A stretch of DNA of 64,000 bases from Bacteroidota bacterium (GTDB lineage Bacteria > Bacteroidota > Bacteroidia > Bacteroidales > FEN-979), in the NCBI GenBank assembly GCA_026391355.1, contig JAPLDH010000022.1:24278-88277 (forward strand), given 5' to 3'. Numbering within the stretch: the stretch's first letter is position 1; each line of letters opens with the position of its first letter. The notes beneath the pieces were generated by a model. It saw only the letters and a program-made list of their open reading frames with translations, searched no databases and was not told where the DNA came from. This document shows positions 33,658 to 43,083 of this stretch, piece after piece. Both the position numbers and the translations under genes were made by a program.

Positions 33658-36323
33658 TGGATTTATTATCTGATAAAATTCATGGTTATTGGAAAGACGG
33701 TTTTATAAATTACGAGGAAAAAGATTACATCAAAGGCAATCTCAATCCGATGTTTCTTGATCGCTTGTACCAGCAGGAAGCCCTTGCTAAATTTGATTTT
33801 TATTTAAATAAATTTCCTGCTCTTCCTAAAGACAAACCCATCCATTTATTGCTGAATCTGGCAACCGGAAGCGGTAAAACTGTACTGATGGCTGCAAATA
33901 TCCTGGAACTTTACACAAATGGTTACCGAAATTTTATTTTCATTGTCAATAGTACAAACATTATAAAAAAAACCATTGCAAATTTTACCGAAAAAGGGAA
34001 CAGTAAATATTTATTTGCCGATAAAATAATTATTGACTTCAAAGAAATACAGGTTAATCAGGTTGATAATTTTGAAACGGTACCTGATTCAGACATCAAT
34101 ATTTTGTTTAGTACAATTCAGGGTTTGCACGTTCAACTCAAAGAACCGAGAGAAAATGGATTGACTTTTGAAAGTTTGCAACAATCGAAATTAGTAATAC
34201 TTTCAGACGAAGCACACCATTTAAACACCCTGACGAAAAAGAAAAAAAACAAAACCGAAGAAGAAGAAGAAAATAGTTGGGAATGGACAATAAACACGAT
34301 TATCAACAATCATCCTGAAAATATATTACTGGAATATACTGCTACGGTTGACCTGAATCATTCTGAAATTGCAAAAAAATATGCTGATAAAATTTTAATG
34401 AGGTATTCGCTAAAAGAATTTCGTAATGATAAATACAGCAAAGAAATAAAACTAATTAAATCGGGTATTAACACCGAAGAACGAATTTTACAAGCATTAC
34501 TATTAAGCCAATATCGGCTGAAAGTTGCAAATGATAATAAATTTCAGTCTCCCTATTTGCCATTTAAACCGGTAATTCTATTTAAAAGTGCAAGTATTGA
34601 AGAAAGCGAAAAATGTTTTGAAAAATTCAAACAATTATTAAAAAACCTGAAAGCACAAGATTTACAAGTATTACAAAGCAATGGAGGAGTTACGCTAAAT
34701 AAAGCGTTTGAATTTTTCAAACAAAGTAACATTTCAATTGAACAACTTACAACTGAAATAAAAGATGCTTTTCGAAACGAGCGTTGCATAATTGTAAACA
34801 ATGAAAATGACAGCGAAGCAAAGCAAATTGAGTTGAACCAATTGGAAGGCGACAAAAATGAGATAAGAGCTATCTTTACTGTTAAAATGCTAACTGAAGG
34901 TTGGGACGTTCTAAACTTGTTTGACATTGTCCGTTTAGATGAAAGCAACGGTGTAAACACCAATGGAAAACCGGCAGCCAGCACTATTTCAGAAGCTCAG
35001 TTAATCGGCAGAGGCGCAAGATATTTTCCATTTCAGATAAAAGCCGATGAAGAAATGTATCAACGTAAATTTGATAAGGATTTAAGAAATGATTTACGTT
35101 GTTTGGAAGAATTATATTATCATAGCTTAAATGACAATAAATACATTGAAGCCATTACAAAAGAACTGGTAGAACAAGGAGTTTATGATCCAAATCAGGA
35201 TGAAGCGCCTTTGGAGGTTAAAGTAAAGAATGAATTTAAACAGACAACACTTTGGGATGAAGGATTGCTCTTTACAAATGAGTTGGTAAAAAAGGATAAT
35301 AAAAAAGTTACTTCATTAAAACAAATTCACGAAACAAACTTACAATATAAGCATTTCATTGGTACAAGCGGAACTGATGAATTGGTAGTTTTTGATGAAG
35401 AAGCAGTAAAAGCAGACAGAGAGTTACAGAAAAAATTTGTCGGCTCAATAAACAAAGAAATTATATTGATTGATTTGGGTTTAAATATTTGTTTGAAAGC
35501 AACTGAAAATATTCCATTTTTCAATTTTGATAATCTCAATAATATTTTGCCTCAATTAAAATCTAAAAGAGAATTTTTAACAAATGATATTTGGATTGGC
35601 AAAACACCTGTTACTCTGATCGGTAGCAAAGATCGGTTAGAAGCTTTACTCCCAAAAGAAAAATTAACAATTGCCGAAAATATTTTACAAGCAATTAAGA
35701 ATGACATCGGGGCAAAGGTTCATAAATACGAAGGAAGCAGGGAGTTTGAGGGCAGACCTTTAAAAAACTATTTGCAAAAAGATGTTGTAATGATGGTTTC
35801 CGAACCGGAAGAAGACAGCAAAAAGCAATACGGTAAGTCAATGACAGGCAATAATAGGCAGGAGTTTAAAATGAATGTTGCAGCAGCCGACTGGTACATT
35901 TACGATGAAAATTATGGAACAAGTGAAGAAAAATATTTTATAAAGTACATTGAGCAGGTAATGATATTACTCAAACAAAAATACACGGATATCTATTTAC
36001 TCCGCAATGAGAAACTTTTTAAAATCTACAATTTCAAGGATGGCGCTGCATTTGAACCCGATTTTGTTTTGTTTATGAAAGAGAAAAAAACGGATAGGAA
36101 ATTATCATATCAGCTTTTCATTGAACCCAAAGGTGACGGTTACATAGCCAAAGACCAATGGAAAGAGGATTTTCTTATTGAAATTGACATCAAAGCCAAA
36201 GTTAAAAGAGTTGAATTACTTTACGAGAACGACAAATTTAAAATCTTCGGATTACCTTTTTACAATTACCAAACAAGACAAAAGTTTGAAATGAAGTTTA
36301 AAGAGGTTTTAAAGGTGGAATAA
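33657..36323 (+). CDS. Type III restriction endonuclease subunit (Res)
   Basis: An 888-residue SF2 helicase-nuclease. Walker A L-A-T-G-S-G-K-T at ~64-71, D-E-A-H near 184, helicase motif VI-like Q-L-I-G-R-G-A-R near 455, and a C-terminal PD-(D/E)xK nuclease (E-P-D-F near 800; I-E-P-K-G-D near 822). Res uses ATP with Mod to cut near paired, head-to-head unmethylated sites. Length is normal, and no break is seen, so the system looks intact. Overlaps dinD by 1 bp. AT-rich like the rest of the island. Confidence 0.93.
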   Translation: MDLLSDKIHGYWKDGFINYEEKDYIKGNLNPMFLDRLYQQEALAKFDFYLNKFPALPKDKPIHLLLNLATGSGKTVLMAANILELYTNGYRNFIFIVNSTNIIKKTIANFTEKGNSKYLFADKIIIDFKEIQVNQVDNFETVPDSDINILFSTIQGLHVQLKEPRENGLTFESLQQSKLVILSDEAHHLNTLTKKKKNKTEEEEENSWEWTINTIINNHPENILLEYTATVDLNHSEIAKKYADKILMRYSLKEFRNDKYSKEIKLIKSGINTEERILQALLLSQYRLKVANDNKFQSPYLPFKPVILFKSASIEESEKCFEKFKQLLKNLKAQDLQVLQSNGGVTLNKAFEFFKQSNISIEQLTTEIKDAFRNERCIIVNNENDSEAKQIELNQLEGDKNEIRAIFTVKMLTEGWDVLNLFDIVRLDESNGVNTNGKPAASTISEAQLIGRGARYFPFQIKADEEMYQRKFDKDLRNDLRCLEELYYHSLNDNKYIEAITKELVEQGVYDPNQDEAPLEVKVKNEFKQTTLWDEGLLFTNELVKKDNKKVTSLKQIHETNLQYKHFIGTSGTDELVVFDEEAVKADRELQKKFVGSINKEIILIDLGLNICLKATENIPFFNFDNLNNILPQLKSKREFLTNDIWIGKTPVTLIGSKDRLEALLPKEKLTIAENILQAIKNDIGAKVHKYEGSREFEGRPLKNYLQKDVVMMVSEPEEDSKKQYGKSMTGNNRQEFKMNVAAADWYIYDENYGTSEEKYFIKYIEQVMILLKQKYTDIYLLRNEKLFKIYNFKDGAAFEPDFVLFMKEKKTDRKLSYQLFIEPKGDGYIAKDQWKEDFLIEIDIKAKVKRVELLYENDKFKIFGLPFYNYQTRQKFEMKFKEVLKVE

Positions 36324-36393
36324 AAATAATAATTTAGAAACGCCAACTGAGCTACACGAAAACAGTTGTAACCCGAATCAAAAAAAAGCCCTC
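36324..36393. other. Right junction of the R-M island with tRNA D-arm-like fragment
   Basis: Non-coding. Positions 36342-36354 read GCCAACTGAGCTA, whose complement TAGCTCAGTTGGC equals the consensus tRNA D-arm. The rest does not fold as a tRNA, so at most a fragment remains. The left junction has a looser resembling word CCAACT-TACAC-AAA at 30472-30485. Confidence 0.35.
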
Positions 36394-38100
36394 ATGCCCC
36401 AAAAATCTGCATATTACCAGCCTGAACTCACATTACCGGATCTCCTCAACCGGACAATTCTGATAAATCCTGAACTGTTTATCGGGTATTCCGATAAAAA
36501 CAGCAACCTCACGGTTCAGACCTATAAGGAACTGCTTGACGAAGCAAAACTGATTGCTGCCGGTTTCTTTAACCTGGGTTTGAAACAAGGGGATAAAATA
36601 ATTATTGCTACCCGGTATTGCAGGGAAACGATTGAGATTCTCTGGGGCTCTTTTCTGTTGGGACTCGTTCCCACCATTCTTCAGGCCCCGGCCACCTTTT
36701 CCGGCGACAATCCCCCGTTGGTGAAACTGCTTAAAGTATTTGAACTATTGAACAGTCCTTATGTTTTTGTGAGTGCTGAGGTGAAGGATACCTGTGTGCA
36801 ATTGGAAGGGAAAATAAAACATAGAGACGAACTGGTTATTACCGGAACATTTCCTGAACCCAATCTGACCCCGGATGATCTTGCGTTTGTCCAGTTTTCA
36901 TCGGGCAGTACCGGGGATCCGAAAGGGATCATGCTTACACATGGCAACCTGATGGTGAACCTGGATGCGATCACTGTCGGACTCGACCTGGGAGACCATG
37001 ATAAATTCGGAAACTGGATGCCTCTTTTTCATGATATGGGACTGATCGGTTATCATCTTACCCCCATCTATTGCAGCATATCCCAATGCCATCTCGAAAC
37101 CCTGGATTTCATCATGAATCCCGGATTATGGCTGAACCTGATGAGCCGGCAGAAGGTTACCATCTCAGGTACCACAAACTTCGGACTCGCATTGGTTTTA
37201 AAATATTTAAAGAGAGGCAAGCAGATCTTTGAGTGGGATTTCACAAGCATGAAAGCATTGCTGAACGGAGCTGAACCCATTTCAGTTAAAATCATGCAGG
37301 AATTTGTCGATGCACTCGTACCCTCATCCTTAAGACCTGAAGTCATGATGCCGGTTTATGGCATGGCGGAATCCACCCTCGCCATCTCATTTGCATCCCT
37401 CCGGAACCGGTCAGTGGCTACAGCATTCAATGCCTCCCTGCTTGACCGTGAGCACAAAGCCCAACCGGTTGATGCTTCCGATCCTTCGGCAAGGTTACTC
37501 TCAGAGGTTGGAGTGGCATTGAATGATATTGAGATCAGGATTACGGATGATCATGACCGGATGGTTAAAGAGGGATTTTCCGGTCATATCCAGATTAAAG
37601 GCCCAAGCGTTACCAAAGGTTATTACAATAATCCCGGTGCCACCGCCTCAACTTTTTGCGGGGAATGGCTCCGGACAGGCGATATAGGGTTTTTCTTTGA
37701 AGGCAACCTGTACATCAGCGGACGTTATAAAGATATCATCTTTAAAAACGGCATTCATTACTTTGCCAACGACCTGGAGGAACTGGCCTGTACCATCGAC
37801 GAAATTAAATATGGGAAGATCTGTCTTGGCGGAACTACCGGCAGGGAAACCGGTGACGAATGCGTAATTGCCTTTGTAGCCGGGCTGCCGGAAGAAAAAG
37901 CGCCGGAAACATTCCGGGAACTCAGGATGTTGCTGCGTAGCAACCTTGGAATTTCCATTGATGTTCTGGTTTTGATAAAATCGAATGAAATACCGAAGAC
38001 TTCCAGTGGCAAATTGCAACGCTATAAACTGATGCAACGCTATCTGACAGGGGATTTTGATGACCGGATCCTACTACCGGATAAACAGGATTACCTTTAG
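36394..38100 (+). CDS. Fatty acyl-AMP ligase (first copy)
   Basis: A 568-residue ANL-superfamily enzyme. ATP loop F-S-S-G-S-T-G-D-P-K-G (168-178), FAAL-typical M-P-L-F-H-D-M-G-L-I-G, Y-G-M-A-E-S-T, R-T-G-D-I-G-F, and C-terminal catalytic Lys K540 in T-S-S-G-K-L-Q-R. FAALs activate a fatty acid as acyl-AMP and pass it to an ACP, not CoA. Probable partner is the ACP at 30203, from which it is now separated by the R-M island. It is close in length and sequence to the second copy at 40200. Confidence 0.93.
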   Translation: MPQKSAYYQPELTLPDLLNRTILINPELFIGYSDKNSNLTVQTYKELLDEAKLIAAGFFNLGLKQGDKIIIATRYCRETIEILWGSFLLGLVPTILQAPATFSGDNPPLVKLLKVFELLNSPYVFVSAEVKDTCVQLEGKIKHRDELVITGTFPEPNLTPDDLAFVQFSSGSTGDPKGIMLTHGNLMVNLDAITVGLDLGDHDKFGNWMPLFHDMGLIGYHLTPIYCSISQCHLETLDFIMNPGLWLNLMSRQKVTISGTTNFGLALVLKYLKRGKQIFEWDFTSMKALLNGAEPISVKIMQEFVDALVPSSLRPEVMMPVYGMAESTLAISFASLRNRSVATAFNASLLDREHKAQPVDASDPSARLLSEVGVALNDIEIRITDDHDRMVKEGFSGHIQIKGPSVTKGYYNNPGATASTFCGEWLRTGDIGFFFEGNLYISGRYKDIIFKNGIHYFANDLEELACTIDEIKYGKICLGGTTGRETGDECVIAFVAGLPEEKAPETFRELRMLLRSNLGISIDVLVLIKSNEIPKTSSGKLQRYKLMQRYLTGDFDDRILLPDKQDYL

Positions 38101-38139
38101 GAATTTCTTGCGACCGCACATCATCCGAACGGGACTGTC

Positions 38140-39780
38140 TCAGGTGTACAAAATCTGATCCCTGACAGACTCATCTAGTTTATCAACGGATAAATTCATT
38201 TGTTGCGCAAGATCCTTCAGAATGGGTTCAATTTGATCCCATTCTGCATTTTCCATCAATTTAATAGTGAGTTGGTGTCGCAATTGATAAAGCGATTTCC
38301 GGGTTGTCAGATTGAATTTTGCCCTGTTGAAAAAGAGACTCTCCTCAGCATAATGATAAGGTACATTGGTGACTTCCCTGAAAAGGGAATAACAGGCTTT
38401 GGATGCATCCTCTGAGTTCATGGTACTGTGTGACCATTTTTGCATGAATCCCTCTATATTCCATCTGGTGCGGCTCGATGGTTCAGCCAGTTCACTCAGT
38501 GGCTGGACAAGAAGCGGAAATAAATCATAACTGGATGATAACGTTGTGAGTGAAAGATTGTTCAGGAAATTGGCCGTATTCTCTAAGGTTTGTGTGCTTT
38601 CACCGGGAAATCCAACAACGAAAGTCATAACCGTACTGATGCCGTAAGCATCCAGTTGTTCGACCCCTCTTTTCATACTTTCGACCTTCTGGTGCTTTTT
38701 CATCCGGTCCAGTTGTCCCTGGTCACCTGATTCAACACCAATCATGCCCATCATCAGGCCTGAGCGTTTCATCAATTCCAGTTCGGACTCAGAATATTCT
38801 CCTGCCCTCATGAATGAGATCCAATTCCTCAGCCCTGAGTCAGCGATCGAGTTGCAAACTTCCTCCAGCCGTTTTTTCGTGATAAACACATTGTCATCTG
38901 AAACGTGAATGATTGCCGGCGCTTGTCCTAACCTTTCTTTAATCAGTTTCAATTCCTCCTTAAGGCTTTTTACGGAACGGACGAATGTTTGCGGATAGAG
39001 CTGGTAAAAGTCGCAGAAACGGCAACGGAAATGACAGCCAATAGATGTGCGTAATGGAATTTTAACAGCGATTTTACTGATAAGATCCCACCTCGTATAA
39101 TCTGCATTATAATCCACCTGCTCTTCTTCTCTTTTTGTAAATGAGAAGCCCGTTTTTGAGGGTAATGACAGGTTTGGGATGTGTTCGAATGATGCACGTT
39201 CCCCTTTTTCCAGTTCCTCCAGAACTTTCAGCAGGGATGATCTTCCGTGCTGTGCCGCTACAAAAACATCTGCATTGATATCAGCCTGACCGGGATGGAA
39301 AAGCATCCAGGGCGGAAGTGGCGATGGAGGATCTGACTTACGATACTTTTGATACAACAGGTAGTTTTTCCATACGAAAATACCGCCGGCAATTATTACA
39401 GTATCCGGCATCGCACTCCGGATCATGGAAAACAGCTCCCGTAGCGAATCTGTTGTGACCACCATCGTGGTTGATACTAAAACCGCAAAAGGATCCTGGT
39501 CAGCAATCGTTTTGAGAGTTTCTGCGTCATACTTGTTAGTCAAAATGGTGTCATACCCATATTGATGTAACAAACCTTCCAGATAATACCCTGCTGCCGG
39601 GATGTCCTCTTCGTGATCAATACCACGTGAAACCTGCTCAGCGTTATAGCCCTTTTTGGCAAATTCATAGATGGCTGCCAAGGTCAATTCCCGGTTGTTC
39701 AATCTTAATCTCAGATTGAAATCCGAATGAAACTGCCGGCTGTCGATTAAGGGAGCAATGATCCCGATGATTCTCTTCAA
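38140..39780 (-). CDS. B12-binding-type radical SAM protein
   Basis: A 546-residue protein. N-terminal ~170 residues form a cobalamin-binding-like Rossmann domain (Y-G-Y-D-T-I-L-T; P-D-T-V-I-I-A-G-G-I-F). The radical SAM domain has the cluster motif C249-x3-C253-x2-C256, followed by G-V-E-S-G-D-Q-G-Q and G-F-P-G-E-S. Such enzymes do C-methylations or other radical chemistry on unactivated carbons. 26 bp after the second ACP, so probably in one operon; the substrate may be an ACP-bound chain. Convergent with FAAL 1. Confidence 0.88.
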   Translation of the reverse strand: MKRIIGIIAPLIDSRQFHSDFNLRLRLNNRELTLAAIYEFAKKGYNAEQVSRGIDHEEDIPAAGYYLEGLLHQYGYDTILTNKYDAETLKTIADQDPFAVLVSTTMVVTTDSLRELFSMIRSAMPDTVIIAGGIFVWKNYLLYQKYRKSDPPSPLPPWMLFHPGQADINADVFVAAQHGRSSLLKVLEELEKGERASFEHIPNLSLPSKTGFSFTKREEEQVDYNADYTRWDLISKIAVKIPLRTSIGCHFRCRFCDFYQLYPQTFVRSVKSLKEELKLIKERLGQAPAIIHVSDDNVFITKKRLEEVCNSIADSGLRNWISFMRAGEYSESELELMKRSGLMMGMIGVESGDQGQLDRMKKHQKVESMKRGVEQLDAYGISTVMTFVVGFPGESTQTLENTANFLNNLSLTTLSSSYDLFPLLVQPLSELAEPSSRTRWNIEGFMQKWSHSTMNSEDASKACYSLFREVTNVPYHYAEESLFFNRAKFNLTTRKSLYQLRHQLTIKLMENAEWDQIEPILKDLAQQMNLSVDKLDESVRDQILYT

Positions 39781-39806
39781 GGATATTAATTGATTTGATT
39801 TGCCGG

Positions 39807-40040
39807 CTACTGTACCCTCGCCTGGATGATTTTGTACAGATCTTCTATTGTTTTTGAGGCGGCGATATCTTCTGCATTGATGACAACATCATATTCAGTC
39901 TTAACCAGGGCAATCAGGATGAGCGCATTTATGGAACTCCATTCAAAAACTTCCCTGAATACACTTTGAGGTTTCAGGGTTCCCGGAGCAATATCTTCAT
40001 ATTCTTCTTCCAGTTTGGCAATGAAATCTTCAATTTTCAT
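39807..40040 (-). CDS. Acyl carrier protein (second copy)
   Basis: A 77-residue ACP. The pantetheine site is S36 in F-E-W-S-S-I-N-A; the usual Asp before it is Ser35, a change seen in some specialised carriers. The rest (L-I-A-L-V-K-T-E-Y-D-V-V; I-E-D-L-Y-K-I-I) fits. First gene of a two-gene operon with the radical SAM gene, divergent from the second FAAL, so an ACP-FAAL pair. Confidence 0.85.
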   Translation of the reverse strand: MKIEDFIAKLEEEYEDIAPGTLKPQSVFREVFEWSSINALILIALVKTEYDVVINAEDIAASKTIEDLYKIIQARVQ

Positions 40041-40059
40041 GTAGAAAAAAATTATGCGG

Positions 40060-40067
40060 CAAAAATA
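40060..40067 (-). promoter_or_regulatory. -7 box of the ACP 2 - radical SAM operon
   Basis: The minus strand reads TATTTTTG, 19 bp before the ATG at 40040. Confidence 0.5.
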
Positions 40068-40135
40068 AGAATTTTCCCGATATATGGCACATAAATAACT
40101 TATTCGTTACTTTGCAAACCGAAGCCCCACCCCAA

Positions 40136-40158
40136 CCCCTCCCCTTAAAGGGGAGGGG
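40136..40158. repeat. G/C-rich palindrome upstream of FAAL 2
   Basis: Perfect 11-bp arms CCCCTCCCCTT / AAGGGGAGGGG with a single central base, followed by further GGGGAGGGG words to ~40180. Such CCCTCCCC-TTAAAGGGGAGGG repeats recur between genes in many environmental genomes; function unknown. Confidence 0.75.
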
Positions 40159-40199
40159 CACGGGGAGGGGCAGGGGAGTGGCAAAACAGTTAACTTTTT

Positions 40200-41906
40200 A
40201 TGCCTGAAACCAGCATATATTACCAGCCTGACCTGACCTTGCCCGATTTGCTGAACAGGGCAATTCTCAGCCATCCGGATTTATTTATCGGGTATTGCGA
40301 TAAGAATGGCAGCCTCACGATCCAAACCTATGAGGATTTGCGTGTCAGGGCCAAGATGATTGCCGCCGGTCTCTTTAACCTGGGGCTGAAACAGGGTGAT
40401 AAAATGATCATTGCCACCCATTTCAACCAGGAAACCATTGAACTTCTCTGGGGCTGTTTTCTGCTGGGGATAATTCCCACCATTCTTCAATCTCCTGTGA
40501 CCTTTTCAGGATACAACCCGTCGGTCGTGAAACTGATGAATGTATATGAAAAATTGCAGTGCCCTTATGTTTTTATGAGTGCAGAGATGAAGGACTCCGG
40601 CGAAATACCTGCGGATAAAGTCAGGCATATTGGGGAACTGGATTGTAACGGAACCTATCCCCAACCCATCCTGAATCCTCATGACCTGGCATTTATCCAG
40701 TTTTCATCGGGCAGTACCAGCGATCCGAAAGGAATCATGCTTACCCATAATAATCTGATGGTGAACATGGATGCGATCCGGATCGGACTCGACTTGCACT
40801 ATCCTGATAATATCGGCAACTGGATGCCCCTGTTTCACGATATGGGATTGATCGGGTATCACCTTACGCCCTTGTATTCCATCTCCTTTCAATTTCAGAT
40901 AGAAAGCATTGATTTTATCATGAATCCCGGGTTGTGGTTGAACCTGATGAGTCAGCAAAAAATTTCCGTTACGGGTTGTACAAATTTTGCGCTGGCTTTG
41001 GTTTTACGTTACTTTAATCGTAAAAAACCGGTCTTTGACTGGGATTTTTCCGGCATGAAGGCGATGCTGAACGGCGCCGAGCCCATCTCGGTGAAGATCA
41101 TGCAGGACTTTGTTGATACCCTTCAACCCTTTGGTTTCCGGCCGGAAGCCATGATGCCGGTGTATGGTATGGCAGAGGCCACGCTGGCCATCTCCTTTTC
41201 CCCCCTGATGAAACCCTCGGTGGTCAGGGCATTTGACGCCTTCCTGCTGGACTGCGGGAACAGGGCTCAACCGGTTGGATTATCGGATCCGTCAGCAAGA
41301 TTGTTATCGGAAGTCGGAGTGGCGTTGAATGATGTTGAAATCCGGATCGTGGATGACAAGGATCAGATATTAGAGGAAGGATTCGCCGGTCATATCCAAC
41401 TGAAAGGCACTGGCATTACCAAAGGTTATTACAATAACACTGCTGCAACTGCCTCTGCCTTTTGCGGGGAATGGCTTCGTACAGGAGATATCGGTTTCTT
41501 CTTCGAAGGCAGATTATATATCAGCGGACGCTATAAGGATATTATTTTTAAGAATGGCCGGAACTATTTTGCCAATGATCTCGAAACCATGGCCTGTACC
41601 ATCGACGATATTAACTATGGTAAAGTTTGTTTTGGCGGGACTACCGCCAGGGAAACAGGTCAGGACAAAGTGATTGCTTTTGTAGCCGGCTTTCAGGAAT
41701 CAAAAGCATTGGAAACTTTCCGCTTACTCAGGGGACTCCTGCGCAGCAACCTTGGTATGACCATAGATGAACTGGTGCTGATAAAATCGAATGAAATCCC
41801 AAAAACCTCAAGTGGTAAACTGCAGCGTTATAAGTTGATGCAACGGTATGTCAACGGGGAATTACTTGATCAGACGTTGAAAGCGGATATGCTGGATTCC
41901 CTCTAA
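40200..41906 (+). CDS. Fatty acyl-AMP ligase (second copy)
   Basis: A 568-residue FAAL, same length as the copy at 36394 and similar along the whole chain (e.g. S-S-G-S-T-S-D-P-K-G-I-M, M-P-L-F-H-D-M-G-L-I-G-Y-H-L, K-T-S-S-G-K-L-Q-R). The loop Gly at position 6 of the SSGSTG motif is Ser here. Likely a duplication of a FAAL-ACP module that then diverged to load a different acid or a different ACP (39807). Divergent from ACP 2. Confidence 0.92.
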   Translation: MPETSIYYQPDLTLPDLLNRAILSHPDLFIGYCDKNGSLTIQTYEDLRVRAKMIAAGLFNLGLKQGDKMIIATHFNQETIELLWGCFLLGIIPTILQSPVTFSGYNPSVVKLMNVYEKLQCPYVFMSAEMKDSGEIPADKVRHIGELDCNGTYPQPILNPHDLAFIQFSSGSTSDPKGIMLTHNNLMVNMDAIRIGLDLHYPDNIGNWMPLFHDMGLIGYHLTPLYSISFQFQIESIDFIMNPGLWLNLMSQQKISVTGCTNFALALVLRYFNRKKPVFDWDFSGMKAMLNGAEPISVKIMQDFVDTLQPFGFRPEAMMPVYGMAEATLAISFSPLMKPSVVRAFDAFLLDCGNRAQPVGLSDPSARLLSEVGVALNDVEIRIVDDKDQILEEGFAGHIQLKGTGITKGYYNNTAATASAFCGEWLRTGDIGFFFEGRLYISGRYKDIIFKNGRNYFANDLETMACTIDDINYGKVCFGGTTARETGQDKVIAFVAGFQESKALETFRLLRGLLRSNLGMTIDELVLIKSNEIPKTSSGKLQRYKLMQRYVNGELLDQTLKADMLDSL

Positions 41907-41922
41907 GTATTTCCCCCGGCTC

Positions 41923-43035
41923 TTATTGTATCTTTATTATGGATTTCTTCCCTGTGAGTTTCAAGTATGTTTTCAGCAGGATCAGTGATTTCAGGTACCA
42001 CCACTGGCTCATCTTGAAAGGCAGGTAGGTGCCGAAGATCATGCCGGTCAGCAGTACATAGTTGTATGCCAGCAATGGGATTGATTTGATCAGCATCCAA
42101 GGATAAAATCCCTTGTATCGCCTTTCATAACCTAATTTATCAGCATATTTCCCTGCGATCTGGTCTGCAAGTTTCACTTCTTTGACAGTGAGCTTATCCT
42201 GCCAGGTGTTCATTGATCCCGTATTGATCGGTTTCAGGAGATTCTCATGGAACCTTTCCCATACCGGGCTGCTACCGTAAGTTTGTTTGGTTTCCTCCTT
42301 CTTTTTATGGTATTCAAATACGGAGGGATCATAAACGATATTCAGGAAATCACAGAGCGACCTGAATGTTTTTTCCTGGTCAGTCACCAGGTCTTCATAA
42401 CGCAGAATATAAAACCTGTCGGGGAAACGACGCTTGCAGTTGAGGAACAGCTTGGTAAAATATTTCCACCTTGCAACCTGGAGGGGAACGGATGGAGCTT
42501 CCACAGCTACCTCCCGGTCAGCAAGTTTTTTCATAGAGATAAAATTATCCCTGTAATCCCTGATTATACAAACAAATTTGGCATCTGGGAAGATTCTCCG
42601 GATTCGGTGAGTAAAGATGGAATATACCGGGTTCTTATCGCCTATCCATCTTGTTTCTCCCTTATCGTACAGTGAAAATGCATAGTAATTTATACTTTTC
42701 AGGAAAAGCTGGATTGACCCGACCTCCTTATACCTGAGTAATTCACCGATAATAAATTCTTTATCAATCCTGAGATTATTAACCCTTCGCTCATTGATCT
42801 TGGAATTCCTGGAATGGTAGAAAGCATGATCGACAAAGGACCGGATTATGGCTTCATCCCATACCTTTACGTTTTTGAATTTCTGATACAGAAACATCAT
42901 AACCGGAAACTCCGGTGCGATCCTTATGTTGGGGTGGGCATTAAAGAGCGTTGTAAGAAGTGTTGTACCCGATCGGGGCCGGCCCAGGATAAAAAACGGA
43001 GGAATCTTACTCAGATCATCAGTAGGCATAATCAA
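41923..43035 (-). CDS. Sulfotransferase-family protein
   Basis: A 370-residue PAPS-dependent sulfotransferase. 5'-phosphosulfate-binding loop G18-R-P-R-S-G-T-T25 near the N-terminus and 3'-phosphate-binding segment F-V-C-I-I-R-D-Y-R-D-N. A hydrophobic stretch near 315-345 suggests membrane association. It would place sulfate on a hydroxyl or amine of a lipid or sugar. Convergent with FAAL 2 and divergent from a radical SAM gene; likely a tailoring enzyme of this locus. Confidence 0.88.
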   Translation of the reverse strand: MIMPTDDLSKIPPFFILGRPRSGTTLLTTLFNAHPNIRIAPEFPVMMFLYQKFKNVKVWDEAIIRSFVDHAFYHSRNSKINERRVNNLRIDKEFIIGELLRYKEVGSIQLFLKSINYYAFSLYDKGETRWIGDKNPVYSIFTHRIRRIFPDAKFVCIIRDYRDNFISMKKLADREVAVEAPSVPLQVARWKYFTKLFLNCKRRFPDRFYILRYEDLVTDQEKTFRSLCDFLNIVYDPSVFEYHKKKEETKQTYGSSPVWERFHENLLKPINTGSMNTWQDKLTVKEVKLADQIAGKYADKLGYERRYKGFYPWMLIKSIPLLAYNYVLLTGMIFGTYLPFKMSQWWYLKSLILLKTYLKLTGKKSIIKIQ

Positions 43036-43067
43036 TTGTTTAATTCAGATATAAACCGGAAATTAAG

Positions 43068-43075
43068 CAAAAGTA
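43068..43075 (-). promoter_or_regulatory. -7 box of the sulfotransferase gene
   Basis: The minus strand reads TACTTTTG, 32 bp before the ATG at 43035. Confidence 0.5.
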
Positions 43076-43083
43076 CAATATTT

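Noticed and set aside
42814..43083. Upstream extension of the second radical SAM frame
   Set aside because: It overlaps the divergent sulfotransferase and its promoter; the conserved start is at 43084.
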